DNA of 64,000 nt from Pinguiococcus pyrenoidosus (taxonomy: Eukaryota > Sar > Pinguiophyceae > Pinguiochrysidales > Pinguiochrysidaceae), in contig JAAMXY010000039.1 in NCBI GenBank assembly GCA_019677205.1, positions 84,575 through 148,574 on the forward strand. Direction: 5' to 3'. The notes under the pieces are model-generated. The model was not told the DNA's origin, did not search any database, and worked only from the letters and a program-made list of their open reading frames with translations. Below, piece by piece: positions 18,145 through 27,962 of this stretch (its first letter is position 1; each line of letters begins with the position of its first letter). Made by a program: the position numbers and the translations under genes.

Positions 18145-21100
18145 TTAGTTGAAACGCTTCGCGTTCTTCACGCCCTTCTCTTTCCTTCCGCTCACACCCG
18201 GTGCTCGACCGCCGAAATTCTTCTTCTTCTTCTTCATTTGCGCATCGTCCTCCACAATCACCTCCACCTTCTCCACAGGCTCGATGCGACGATCTCCAGT
18301 AATGTACCTATGGGTGCCAGCAGCCGCAGCCGCAGCCGCAGCAGCAGCAGCAGTTAGCGTCAAGGAAGATCATGAGGCACATAGCAAAGCCTTGAGCTTG
18401 AGACGCACCTTGATTCGATCTTATCCTTCAGGTCGTCGTTCTGCTCCATGTAGCTGCGATAGTCGCCGGGATAGGGGACGAGCTCCTTGTTCTCAATCGC
18501 ACAGATTCCCGTAGCAACCTAGATCGGAGGCGCGTCATCATTTCGCTGCCGACTGAGCGATTGGTCCCACTGGACAAGATGTGCGCGGCCTACCTTGCTA
18601 ATGAAGTAGCGATCGTGGCTTATCATGAACACCGTCCCAGGGAAGAGCTGAAGGGCCTCCTCGAGCACCTCCTTCGCGGGGATGTCCAAGTGATTCGTAG
18701 GCTCGTCCAGCACAAGCACGTTGGCAGGCTTCAGCATGAACTTGCAGAGCGCCACGCGAGCTTTTTCGCCACCGCTGAGATTGCTTATCTTCTTCTCGAC
18801 GGAATCACCTGTAGCGTTAAACGAGCGTTTAGGCCCAGCAATAGCCGGTCTGCCTGCCCGCTCGCGTGCCTGCTCGTCTCCCCGACAGTTTCGAAGTTCA
18901 CGCAGACCGAAAGCGTACCTTTGAAGAGGAACTGTCCGAGGAGCGCTCGAACGGTCTCGTATGAGTGTTCCGCAGTCGCATCTTCCATGACGGCATCTAG
19001 CACCGTCTGATCCAAGTCCAGAGCATCCGCCTGGTTCTGCTCGAAGTAGTTCACAACCGCGTTGTGCGCCGTGATTCCGGCGGTTCCCTGTGGAACACTT
19101 GATCAGCCCAGCCCTACTTCTTTCGCAGACGAATCAGTCTTGAAAGCAAGCAAACACACGAACCTTCAGCGGTGCCTCTCGCCCGAGCAGGAGCCTTGCC
19201 AAGGTTGACTTTCCTGCCCCGTTCGGCCCGACGATGGCAATCTTGTCACCGTTGTCGATGATGATATTCACATCCTCGAAGAGCATGGTCCCGTTGTATC
19301 CATGGGACACATCCTCCAGCACAGCAATCTCGTCGCTGCATCGCGGCGGCGTCGGGAACCTGAAGTTGAGCTTGCGACCTTGGGCGGGCGGCCGTTCGAC
19401 ATATTCGTCACTCGCGAGAAGCTTCTCCAGCGCTCTTTCTCGCGACTTGGCTTGCGCTGCGTTCGAGCCGGCGCGGAATCGATTGATCCAGTCTTTCTCT
19501 GCTCGAATCTTCTTCTGCTGGGCATCGTACGAGGCCTTCCAGGAGTCCAGGCGCTGCTTCTTGAGCTTGAGGAAGCGAGAATAGTTTCCCTCGTACGCGT
19601 ACGTGGTCCCGCCGTCGCAGTCGACAATCCTGTTGCAAACCCGGTCGAGGAACTCGCGGTCGTGCGAAACGATCACCATAGGAATGTTCTGGTTGCGGAG
19701 AAAGTCTTCCAACCACTCAACAGACTCCATGTCCAAGTGGTTGGTCGGTTCATCGAGGAGCAGGAGATTCGGATCGCCGAGCAAGATCTTGCCAAGCCCA
19801 ATGCGCATCTTCCAGCCACCGCTGAAGCTTTTCACGAGCGCCCCGCCGTCGGCCTTGGTGAAGCCTACCGTGTTGAGGATCTTGTCCACCTTCGCCTCGA
19901 GAGCGTCGATGTTGAGCTGGCGGGCGCGCTCATTGAGATCTTCAAGGCGGTCCAGGACCTCCTGCATCTTCTCCGGATCATCGACCACGGTCTCCAGCTC
20001 CTTCTCGCAGGCGTCCAGTTCCTCCTGGACTCGGAGCTCCTTCTCAAAGACCGACATGAACTCCATTTTGAGGGTCCTGTCCAGCACGAGATCGTCGATG
20101 AACTCCTGCTTGAGAAAGGCGACGCGCAGATCCTTGCTGCTCTTCGTGACCTCTCCCGTTGTGGGGACGATGTCGCCGTTCAGGATTTTCAGCTGCGTGG
20201 TCTTTCCACCGCCGTTTGGACCCACAAGGCCCACGCGGTCGCCGGTCTTCACGTCCCAGGTCGCGTCCTTAATGACCTCCTGATTCCTGAACACGATGCC
20301 GATCTTCTCCAACCGGAGGGAGACATAGCCCGGCTGGGCCGATTCCGTGATGCGAACGCGCGACGGAGGGCGCGTCTTCCGGATTTGCTCCTCCAGGGTT
20401 TCTGGCTCCGCAACTTCCGTCTCGGCAGGTGGAGCTGCTTCCTCCTCCTCCGCCAGAGCTTCCCCGGACGCTTCGGACGCTGCCGCCGTCACCACGTCCA
20501 GGGCGGGCTCGCTGGCTGCACCAACTTCGTCGGTGGCACGAAGGTCCGATCCAACCGCTGCGCCGGCCTCCGCAGATTCCTGTTCCTCCAGAGCAGCCAG
20601 CGCTGCGGCTTTCGCACCCTTGGCGCCCTTCTTGCCCTTCTTCCCCTTTTTGCCTTTGCCGGCGCCTGCCATGTCCGGAGCCGTCGCTTCGCTGTCGCCG
20701 GCCGCACTTTCTTCGGAGGCAGGGGCTTCCATCTGCTCCAGCGCTGCCAGGGCGGCCTGCTTGGCGCCTTTCGCACCCTTCTTCCCTTTCTTCGGCTTCT
20801 CCCCCGGACTTTCCGCCGGACTGTCCAGCGCAGCTTCCACCGCGCCATTCAGCTCCGTAGTGCTCTCCAGTTGCTCCAGAGCCGCCAAGGCCGCCTCCTT
20901 GGCGGCTTTGGCCCCCTTCTTGGCCTTCTTCGGCGCCTCCTCCACGACAGGAGCGGCAGATGCGGCTTGTGCCTCGGCCTCCTGGGCCTCGATGGCTTCC
21001 AGCGCCTTGAGGGCGGCATCGGCGGCCCCTTTCGGCCCTTTTTTCTTCTTGGCGAACATGACCAGGTGGCTGGGCCTTTGGAGAGAGCGCTTGGGGAGCG

Positions 21101-21155
21101 TCCATGGCGCCGCGCTGCTCAGGAGCAGCGCTAGAATCAAGAAGGTCTTTGCCAT
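18145..21155 (-). CDS. ABC-F ATPase (ABCF5/Uup-like), probably plastid
   Basis: Five exons (19164-21155, 18919-19087, 18594-18808, 18409-18518, 18145-18307) give 882 residues. ABC-F proteins are soluble tandem ATPases that act on ribosomes. ABC1: Walker [14 protein letters not shown], signature [13 protein letters not shown], Walker [16 protein letters not shown]2: [43 protein letters not shown]. The linker between them is the usual charged helical hairpin. The first 20 residues are hydrophobic ([20 protein letters not shown]), compatible with a bipartite plastid leader although Phe at +1 is not obvious. Residues about 35-220 hold four Lys/Ala-rich repeats of the type [17 protein letters not shown] split by acidic linkers, unusual for the family. 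The C-terminus is basic ([13 protein letters not shown]). Confidence 0.87.
18317..18353 (+). repeat. CAG/CCG trinucleotide repeat in ABC-F intron 4
   Basis: A run of cagccgcagccg followed by cagcagcagcag lies within intron 4 (18308-18408) of the minus-strand ABC-F gene. It reads GCT/GCG on the transcribed strand, close to the 3' splice site. Confidence 0.8.
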
Positions 21156-21503
21156 GGTGCTGTCGAATCCGACGCTGCACTATCCCACTTCGGAGAGAGC
21201 GACTCGGGCGTCACGACCGCCGGCAAAGCGGAGCCTCAACCTTGGGTGGCGAAGGCCGTTCTACAGACCACCGCAAGCGCCAGCGCTGCTGTCCCCGATA
21301 TGACACCCTTTCGAAGCTGCTCCCAATGGGGCAGCCTGAGCCTCTCGAGTGTGCAGAGAGAGGCTGTGCGCGCTGTACAAAGGGCGAAGTTTTGCGTCAG
21401 AGGAGAGTCAACGAAGACAAGTCAGAGAGGGTGGGGGACCTTTCCGACGATGAAAAGAAGCAGAATCGGAGCGAAATGGGGAAAAAAAAAAGACAAAAAA
21501 AAA
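21156..21503. other. Spacer between U6 snRNA and ABC-F gene
   Basis: Both flanking genes are on the minus strand, so this should contain the ABC-F promoter. It includes the A-rich run 21482-21503. No other feature is recognised. Confidence 0.4.
21495..21503 (-). terminator. Pol III terminator of U6
   Basis: Nine consecutive T on the transcribed sense strand directly follow the U6 3' end; a second T run lies just beyond, at 21482-21490. This is a standard RNA polymerase III stop. Confidence 0.85.
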
Positions 21504-21549
21504 GCTACGATACCATCTCGTCAAAGCGTGTCATCCTTGCGCAGGGGCC

Positions 21550-21581
<32 letters not shown>

Positions 21582-21604
21582 ACAGGTGTCCCCCGAAGGG
21601 GTCC
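21504..21604 (-). ncRNA. U6: U6 spliceosomal snRNA
   Basis: The minus strand shows the conserved U6 core: AAAATTGGAACGATACAGAG, then AAGATTAGCATGGCCCC, then TGCGCAAGGATGACACGC. The ACAGAGA box (complement of 21560-21566) and the AGC catalytic triad (complement of 21552-21554) are intact. A 5' stem-loop precedes them (ccccttcgggg). The 3' end is set by a T run. Length is about 101 nt, as expected. It is the catalytic RNA of the spliceosome and pairs with the 5' splice site and U2. The exact 5' nucleotide is estimated. Confidence 0.95.
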
Positions 21605-21628
21605 TAATCGAGATGGGTTAGATAAGTG

Positions 21629-21638
21629 ATATATAAAT
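21629..21638 (-). promoter_or_regulatory. TATA-like element of U6 gene
   Basis: ATTTATATAT on the minus strand is centred about 30 bp upstream of the U6 5' end, the position expected for the TATA box of a type 3 Pol III promoter. No proximal sequence element was identified. Confidence 0.65.
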
Positions 21639-21766
21639 GGCTTCTGTGCTGGAAAACAGGCAATGCGCTCAAAATCACTTGGGTGCAACTGTACTTCTGT
21701 CAAAGAAATCGAAACGCCCCCAGAGTTCAAATCCTCGTGCGCGTGCCAGGCAGCGCCACCACTGCA

Positions 21767-22969
21767 ATGGACGACACCTCCGTGGATCTGGTGGCCGCCA
21801 TTGAGACGCCGGCCGCGGATGCCGCCGCCGAGGCGAAGCTGCAGGCGCTGCAGACGCTGCAAGCGCGCAAAGTTCGCAGACTCATGGGCAGCATCCGGAA
21901 GCTCGAGGCGGAGCTGGACTCCGTGCGTGCCTCGCAGAGACCTAGCCGCCAGCATGCGCTCCTGAGGCAGGCGAGGGACAAGCTCAGAGAGCGGGACGTG
22001 GTGGTGGATCTTCTTAAGGCGGAGGTGTGCTCGGCCAAGGAGATGGCGGACGATGAGCTGAATGCGTGGATTGTCAAGGCCACAACCGGCGGCCCGAAAA
22101 GATTCCGTCCAAAGACCAGAGAAGAGCTGCAGTTAGAAATTACTAGTCTAGAGAAGAAGGTTCAGAAGTTGGAGCGGAAGATGGCCGCGCAGGCGAAGCC
22201 GAAGAGACCCGAAGTGACTTCCTCCACGCGAGAAACGCCGGAAGGTCCCAGCGACAAAGGAGCCTCTCGGGAGCCCAGACGAGACCCAACCAAGAAACGA
22301 GATACGGCTGTGGATAAGGACGGCTTGCCCACCTTGAGCATGGCAGACATCGATCCAGCTGATCTCGTACGTGAGCGCACCGACATGCTGCAGCGTCTTG
22401 AGGACCTTCAGGTTGAGCTCCGCACGCAGGAAGGCATCGCCGATTCCCTCTCCAAGGAGACCAGAGAGCTTCGCGCGGAGAACAGGGAGCTGCGTAGAGA
22501 TAACGAGAGTGCCAAAGGCTTGCGAGGCCGCTTCGAAGCCATGAAACTGCGCTTGTTGGAAAGAGAAGCAGACGTAGAGCGCCTGGGTGAGAAGCTGATG
22601 AAGACGGAGGAGGATCTGGAGGTTGCGAAAGTAGAGGCCTCCGAAGCAGAAGCAGCGCATCGGCGCATTGTGCAGCAGCTTCGGGACGAGCTGACGCTTG
22701 CTGCAGAGGAACTGAATAAGATGGAGGCTCGCGAAGTGGAGCTGGAGAACGAGCTTGACCGACTAAAGACATATGGCTTCTACGGATGGAATCTCCTCTG
22801 GATGCATCAATCAGCGCGAGAGCAGCCAAAGATGCACGCCCCGCGATTCTTCAAGCAGGCGGACGACGCCAGGCTGGCAACGCTGGCGCGCTGCTCAGCG
22901 GAAATCTCGCAACAGACGCAGGACGATCAGCAAACCACAAGGGTGAAACTCCCAGGGCGTTGCCGATGA
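21767..22969 (+). CDS. Coiled-coil protein
   Basis: Single open frame; the first ATG is at 21767 (400 residues). After an Ala/Glu-rich start, heptad-like helices fill residues about 25-110 and 205-335 (LRERDVVVDLLKAEV; RERTDMLQRLEDLQVELRTQ; AAEELNKMEAREVELENELD). A conserved-looking segment GGPKRFRPKTREELQ sits near residue 115. A polar, probably disordered linker separates the coils. The last 60 residues (from YGFYGWN) lose coiled-coil character and may be read-through of an unspliced intron. It resembles centrosomal or ciliary coiled-coil proteins, but I cannot name the family. The start lies 163 bp beyond the divergent U6 gene. Confidence 0.65.
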   Translation: MDDTSVDLVAAIETPAADAAAEAKLQALQTLQARKVRRLMGSIRKLEAELDSVRASQRPSRQHALLRQARDKLRERDVVVDLLKAEVCSAKEMADDELNAWIVKATTGGPKRFRPKTREELQLEITSLEKKVQKLERKMAAQAKPKRPEVTSSTRETPEGPSDKGASREPRRDPTKKRDTAVDKDGLPTLSMADIDPADLVRERTDMLQRLEDLQVELRTQEGIADSLSKETRELRAENRELRRDNESAKGLRGRFEAMKLRLLEREADVERLGEKLMKTEEDLEVAKVEASEAEAAHRRIVQQLRDELTLAAEELNKMEAREVELENELDRLKTYGFYGWNLLWMHQSAREQPKMHAPRFFKQADDARLATLARCSAEISQQTQDDQQTTRVKLPGRCR

Positions 22970-23292
22970 TTGGTTTTCCGATTGGCATGCTTCCACCAAG
23001 AAAGTGGCAAATAAATTCTTACGTTACACGAATCAACATACTTCTAAAGGCCTATACGTCAACAATTGAGAGCAAAGATGGCAGTGCGGAAACGGCAAAC
23101 TCTAGCTTGGAGTTCACCCTGGAACTTCTTCCGCGCACCGGTCGCGACTCGCAGTGCACCCTCCGGATGGGGCGCGGCCTCCTCAGGTGATATCCTTTGC
23201 GCGATCACGCGGAGCGCTCAGGAGCTTGGAGAGGGCGGCAGTCTCGATGGGCGTAGCTCTGTGAACGGAGCAACTCGCAAGGATAGAAGACG
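22970..23292. other. Intergenic region, coiled-coil gene to poly(A) polymerase
   Basis: Spacer between two plus-strand genes, somewhat AT-rich at 22985-23090. Nothing else is recognised. Confidence 0.35.
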
Positions 23293-26200
23293 ATGAGAGC
23301 GTCTTCTACCCGTCGGGCCTGGGACCTCAAACGGAAAGATGGCCACCGGCGGCGCACCATGGACATGCTGCGCTACCTCCGAGCGCAGATCGAGGCCCAA
23401 GACGCCGGCATCTGCGGCAGCTTCGCGCCGCGCGTGAAGAGAGAAGAGACGACGAGTCCGTCGACGTTCGCGACGCCGCAGCTGATTCTCGCGCCCAGCG
23501 TCTGCAGCCTGCTCTTCCGCGTGGCCAGGAGCGACCGCAGCAAGAGCGTCCTCCGCATGCAGCGTCGAGGGGCGGATGGCGAAGTGTTTTGTGAGCAGGT
23601 GGAAGCAGAAGGAGCGCAGGCCGGGCCGCTGCTGTCCGTCTGCGAGCAGCACCTGCTGTTCTGGCTCGAAGGGGACTGTGAGGCGGTCGCGCTGGACGTG
23701 CCCGCGGGCATGGACCTCGCCAGCCTGGTAAACGAAGCGATTGACAGAGGCGTCCGCGTGGCGGCGATACAGATGGCGGATCGCGAACGCGGCGACGTCG
23801 AGGAGGTCGAAGTGCTGCTTTGCAGCTTTGAGGGCTTCCTAGCGCTTCTCCTTCAGGAGGAGCTGATCTCACGTAGTCAGAGGGAAGAGAGCGAGGTAGC
23901 AAAGTGCCATGCGCAGACGACCGAACGAGACGGGGCCGACAAGGAGCGCTTCCTCTGGCGGTGCTGCCTTCCCGAAGACTACGGCCCGGACGCGGCTGCG
24001 GGTGGGGTTGCCGCGCCCTCGAGAGCCGCACAGTTCGGATGCGTGGGGCTTGAAGAGGGCTGGAGGTACTGTGGAATGGAGCAGAAGCAGACCCTGCTCC
24101 GGAGGATCGAGGCTTTGTCCCCGTCCGTGCTGGAGACGGCCCATGCGCTCTTGGGCACCTCCGTTGACGCTGCTCTTGACGCTGCTGTTGAAGCTCAAGA
24201 CTCTTCTTCCGAGGGTCCTCAGTTTCCGTCGCTTCCCGCGCTTCTGATGCAATTCTGCTCCTGGACGGCTCTGAGAGATGTTTCCCAGGAGCTGAATCTC
24301 TCCAAGAAGCATCTGTGGCAGAAGCTTCGCGAGGTCATGTACAGCTGGTGGGTGGACATCACCACCGCGGAGCTCCTCGTCGTGGAAGTCGGTGGCATGG
24401 AGAGAAGCTCATCGTCCCGCAAGAAGCGACGGAAGAAGAAGCGGAAGAAGGGAAAACGAGCTGATCAAAAGGCCGACGGTGCTGAAGAGATGGAGGAGTT
24501 TGACGCGGACCTCGAGGATGGTGAAGCCGGGCACGACGCAGCCGTAGCAAGCGCGTCGCTTAGGAGCTCCGTTAGCAGTAGCCAGAGTGAACTGGACTAC
24601 GACATGCTAGTTGGACGCTCGGATACGGAAGTTCTTCCTTCTTTCGAAGCAGACTGGCTGCAAATGAAGGACGAGGGGAACACGACGGAGACGGTCTGGG
24701 CCGATGAATGCAAGAGCCCGGCGGTGGAAGATGACGGAGCAAGGCGAGACGCCGTCGCTCGCGATGGAGCCAAGAAAAGCTCCGATTCTCGCCACTGCGC
24801 CGCGCACGAGAATCATGTTGAGGTCAAGGCAGATTTACAGTGCGAGAAGAAGGCAAATCCATCTCGGCCAATGGAAGAGAAGCACTTGGAGCTGGGGGTA
24901 GCAGCCTCGGCCAGCGCGCTGGTCGGGGAGTACGAAGTATCATCCAACGGTTCCCGGCAGACTCGTGAGGCGTTCAGCCCAAGCCCCCATCCGAGCTTCA
25001 TTCTCAATTCACAGTCGTCGACGCAGGCGGAGCCTCTAGCTCATGCGGTGCCAAGCTTGTTCTTCTCTTCTGAGGAGCAACGGCTGCTCAGCGAGGAGCT
25101 TCGCCGGGACATCAACGACATGGCCAGCGAGCTATGCGGCATCGCGAGGCAGCGGCAGCCCCGAATCAAGGCTGTCGTGCAGTCTCTTCGGGGCCTCGTC
25201 GGGAGCGTCTGGGCCGGAGCTCGACTAGAGACGTACGGAAGCTTCGCGACCGGACTGTCCGTGCCTTCAAGCGACGTGGACTTGGTCTTGACCGGCTTCA
25301 ATGGCACGTGGTGGGGGCCGAGCGGTCCGCCGCTCGACCATCTGGCGTCCCTCTTGCGACAGCAAAGCTGGGTCCAGTCTGTGCGATCGTTCCCCTCTGC
25401 TTCGATGCCGGTGTTGAAAGTGTGCTGCGGGATGGTCTCGGGTGAAGGCGGCGCGGGGGAAAGCGTCTCTGGCGGGGTTATCCATGTTGACATAACCTGC
25501 GCCGATGACGTCACTGGGCACCGGGGCCCTCCGCACCGCGGGGTGGAGACCTGCGTTTTTGTCCAGAGGCTTTGCAAGATGATGCCGCAGCTCAAGCCCT
25601 TGGTGCTTGTTCTCAAGCAGTTCCTGAAGGAGCAGGGCTTGAACGACACCTACACTGGTGGATTGAGCAGCTATGGCTTGGTGGTGATGACCGCGGCGGT
25701 CTTGAACCTCTACGCGCTGCAACCCCCGCAGGTACGACCAGATGTGGGGTCGCTTTTCATCATATTCATGGCAATTTTCTCCAGCCGCAATTTTGATACC
25801 CGGCAGCGGGGCATATCGATGGCCCCCAATGGACCTTTGGTCGAGATCAGCCCACTGCACTTTCCCCAGACTATCCCGAGAGTGAACACTCCGGAGTGGT
25901 GGCAACCAGCGGATCCCGTGCTCATCCAGGATCCCCTGCAGCCGAACAACAATGTGGGCCGCTCGTGCTACGGCTTTCGGCAGGTGCAGAATGCCTTTGA
26001 CAACGTGCTCGAGAGACTGGGGACATGGCACGAAAGGAAACTAAACGGCCAGCACGAGTTTGCGGGTACTGCGTTGGGGGCCGTCTTCAACACGGCGCAT
26101 CATGCGTCGATCACGAGATTGACTCGGGCGATTTGGTGCCCCGTGGATTTTGATGCGCTTACCATGTCCGAAGGGAACGGATCCCCGGACATGTCGAATG

Positions 26201-26352
26201 GGGCACTTACCACCGAAGAGGACGAGGAAGAGCTGGTTCCACAGAGCGCGAACTTGGAATGGCTGCGCCTCGCGCTGGAAAGGAGTGATGTTCAGGTCCT
26301 TCGTCTTCTATGCGAGTTCGGCTTCTCACGTGACGATCTGCCGGCGGGATGA
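23293..26352 (+). CDS. Non-canonical poly(A) polymerase / nucleotidyltransferase (Trf4/PAPD5-like)
   Basis: Single exon, 1019 residues. The catalytic core is C-terminal, from about residue 590. The nucleotidyltransferase signature is ETYGSFATGLSVPSSDVDLV, giving the GS motif and the first two metal-binding Asp; the third is in VIHVDITCADD. The PAP-associated domain follows (MPQLKPLVLVLKQFLKEQGL, TYTGGLSSYGLVVMTAAVL), and IQDPLQPNNNVGRSCYGFRQ is the nucleotide-recognition region typical of Trf4-type enzymes. The N-terminal half is long and poorly conserved, with a basic nuclear-localisation-like run (RKKRRKKKRKKGKR, about residue 375) and acidic stretches. The expected role is nuclear RNA oligoadenylation for exosome surveillance or ncRNA maturation. 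No RNA-binding zinc finger was seen. Confidence 0.82.
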   Translation: MRASSTRRAWDLKRKDGHRRRTMDMLRYLRAQIEAQDAGICGSFAPRVKREETTSPSTFATPQLILAPSVCSLLFRVARSDRSKSVLRMQRRGADGEVFCEQVEAEGAQAGPLLSVCEQHLLFWLEGDCEAVALDVPAGMDLASLVNEAIDRGVRVAAIQMADRERGDVEEVEVLLCSFEGFLALLLQEELISRSQREESEVAKCHAQTTERDGADKERFLWRCCLPEDYGPDAAAGGVAAPSRAAQFGCVGLEEGWRYCGMEQKQTLLRRIEALSPSVLETAHALLGTSVDAALDAAVEAQDSSSEGPQFPSLPALLMQFCSWTALRDVSQELNLSKKHLWQKLREVMYSWWVDITTAELLVVEVGGMERSSSSRKKRRKKKRKKGKRADQKADGAEEMEEFDADLEDGEAGHDAAVASASLRSSVSSSQSELDYDMLVGRSDTEVLPSFEADWLQMKDEGNTTETVWADECKSPAVEDDGARRDAVARDGAKKSSDSRHCAAHENHVEVKADLQCEKKANPSRPMEEKHLELGVAASASALVGEYEVSSNGSRQTREAFSPSPHPSFILNSQSSTQAEPLAHAVPSLFFSSEEQRLLSEELRRDINDMASELCGIARQRQPRIKAVVQSLRGLVGSVWAGARLETYGSFATGLSVPSSDVDLVLTGFNGTWWGPSGPPLDHLASLLRQQSWVQSVRSFPSASMPVLKVCCGMVSGEGGAGESVSGGVIHVDITCADDVTGHRGPPHRGVETCVFVQRLCKMMPQLKPLVLVLKQFLKEQGLNDTYTGGLSSYGLVVMTAAVLNLYALQPPQVRPDVGSLFIIFMAIFSSRNFDTRQRGISMAPNGPLVEISPLHFPQTIPRVNTPEWWQPADPVLIQDPLQPNNNVGRSCYGFRQVQNAFDNVLERLGTWHERKLNGQHEFAGTALGAVFNTAHHASITRLTRAIWCPVDFDALTMSEGNGSPDMSNGALTTEEDEEELVPQSANLEWLRLALERSDVQVLRLLCEFGFSRDDLPAG

Positions 26353-26709
26353 CTGAATCTTCGCCGACAGCCCATCAAACCGCATGAAGTCTGCCATTGG
26401 GTATCGCGCTCTGCCGCGGCCTCTGGAGATTGTCATGTTTTTTTTTCCCGACGACCATGAGCCGAGATGCCGTTCGCGCCCGTCAAGATGAGGCATGCTT
26501 TTTCTCCGGCCGCAGACCCGCACGGCACCGAGAAACGGGTGGACGTGTGTACCGAGGACGCTGTAGTCTACCCTTGGCAAAATCAGTCTACGAAGTTGCC
26601 AATTTTGGGTCGACGATCTCCCAGGCGTGCGTGAAGAAGAGCGCCAGCTTTTGTGGCGCGAGGCAACATCCTCAGTAACTGGCTTGTTCATGGCACGCAC
26701 GCGGGAAAG
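26353..26709. other. Convergent intergenic region
   Basis: Tail-to-tail spacer between the poly(A) polymerase and the small lysine-rich protein. It should contain two 3' UTRs. No gene is recognised. Confidence 0.35.
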
Positions 26710-27450
26710 CTAGCACGATAGCAAAGCGTCTTCGACCTTGTCGGGCACGAAGTCGTAGTATATTGCTTCCTGGAAACGCCAAGCATTGAAGACCCCGTCG
26801 TTTTTAGATTTTTCTTGCACCGGTCGGATGGGCGCACCTCGGATCCGTCTCCCATTCCTTCGGGCGCTCCTTGAATACCGTATTCTTCTAGCGTCTTCAT
26901 CTCGTCTTTCATCTCATTCTCCTCTACGGTCGGGTACGTATGACGCATTCAGCTTCCCACGCGAATCCACTGAGAGGAGCGCGGGAGACTTACCTGCCAT
27001 GACATGCTTGAACATTGCCAGCTCGGCGAGATTTCCGTGGCGCGCCACGAGCTCCTGTCGCACTTTAAAAAGCGGCGTGCTCGTGGGCAACGTCAAAGAG
27101 AAGTCCAAGAAGCTCCAATCCCGCAGCTGGAGAGGCCGTCAAGCAAAACTTGAGCGGCGCGCAGCAGCAAACTGGAGAGACATGGTTTGAGGGTTTACCC
27201 GGAATTTCAGAGTCACGGTGTGCTCCACAGTCTCTGGCAAGTCCAGTGCGGGACCCTCTTGCTTCGCCTCCTGCTGCATCTTGTCCTGCTCGGACGCAGC
27301 TTTCCTGGAGATGTGCAGTGGATGATGATGCTGGTGATGCTGACGATGATGCTGATGATGATGATCTAGATTTGCAGATGCATTGACCGCCCAGATCATT
27401 TCTCACTTTTTCTTGCCTCCCTTCTTGCCGCCCCCCTTCTTCTTCGCCAT
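26710..27450 (-). CDS. Small conserved-looking protein with Lys/Gly-rich N-terminus
   Basis: Five exons (27407-27450, 27304... to 27199, 26994-27126, 26838-26923, 26710-26769) all join in frame to 142 residues; exon 2 is 27199-27304. The start is MAKKKGGGKKGGKKKKAASE. The rest has a beta-beta-helix rhythm like a ubiquitin fold: VEHTVTLKFRLRDWSFLDFS, LTLPTSTPLFKVRQELVARH, NLAELAMFKHV, LEEYGIQGAP and AIYYDFVPDKVEDALLSC. I recall similar small proteins in flagellated protists but cannot name the family. No signal peptide or membrane segment is present. The consistent phases of four introns make the gene model reliable; the function is unknown. Confidence 0.72.
27321..27365 (+). repeat. GAT/ATG-rich simple repeat in an intron
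   Basis: An imperfect gatgatgatg-type repeat fills much of intron 1 (27305-27406) of the minus-strand small protein gene. On the sense strand it reads ATC/CAT. Confidence 0.8.
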
Positions 27451-27962
27451 GGCAGCGCTCGTTGGGGAGTGCCTGGGGCTAGGGACCCCGCGGCCAGCAG
27501 CTCAGCGTCCCCGTCAGCAGAGTTCCCGTCAACTGGCAAGTCTCCGAATCCGTATCGGTCGCCGTCGCATCAGGCTGCTGTCAGTTGGCGAACCCAATCG
27601 ACAGGATGAGCGGACTTTGGCTTCGAGGACGACGAGCGCTTCCCGACCGTAGCGCAGCAGGCCGTGTGGCACAGCACTTGCACGAGACGCCCCCCCGATC
27701 CCCAAACCCTCGAAACCTCAAAATGCTCCAAAATGTTCTTGCAACGTACCCAGGGTACTCCGAGCTCGGAGGTACCTACTCCCTACTCCACCCCCAGCAT
27801 CCAATATCGAAATGAATACAGACCTCGATAGTGGAAGGCGAATCTGAGAGAAAAGTGAAAAGGCGGAGAGGCATTCCAGTGGCTCCCAGCGGCTCTCCGT
27901 GGGCGACGCGTCCGCGCTGTGGTGAAGCTGTTTCGCTTCCGCAGAGAGCAGTCCCGGCGACG
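27451..27962. promoter_or_regulatory. Divergent promoter region, small protein / threonyl-tRNA synthetase
   Basis: Head-to-head spacer. No repeat or RNA gene is seen, and no strong AT-rich core, unlike other divergent spacers here. Confidence 0.35.

Noticed and set aside
19302-21134. A 610-codon plus-strand open frame with ATG
   Set aside because: It lies antisense to the ABC-F gene, whose Walker motifs and splice joins are certain. Its translation is low-complexity Arg/Leu/His sequence, a by-product of GC-rich codon use.
21721-21745. tRNA-like T-loop sequence gttcaaatcc
   Set aside because: No matching T stem, acceptor stem or D-arm could be folded around it.
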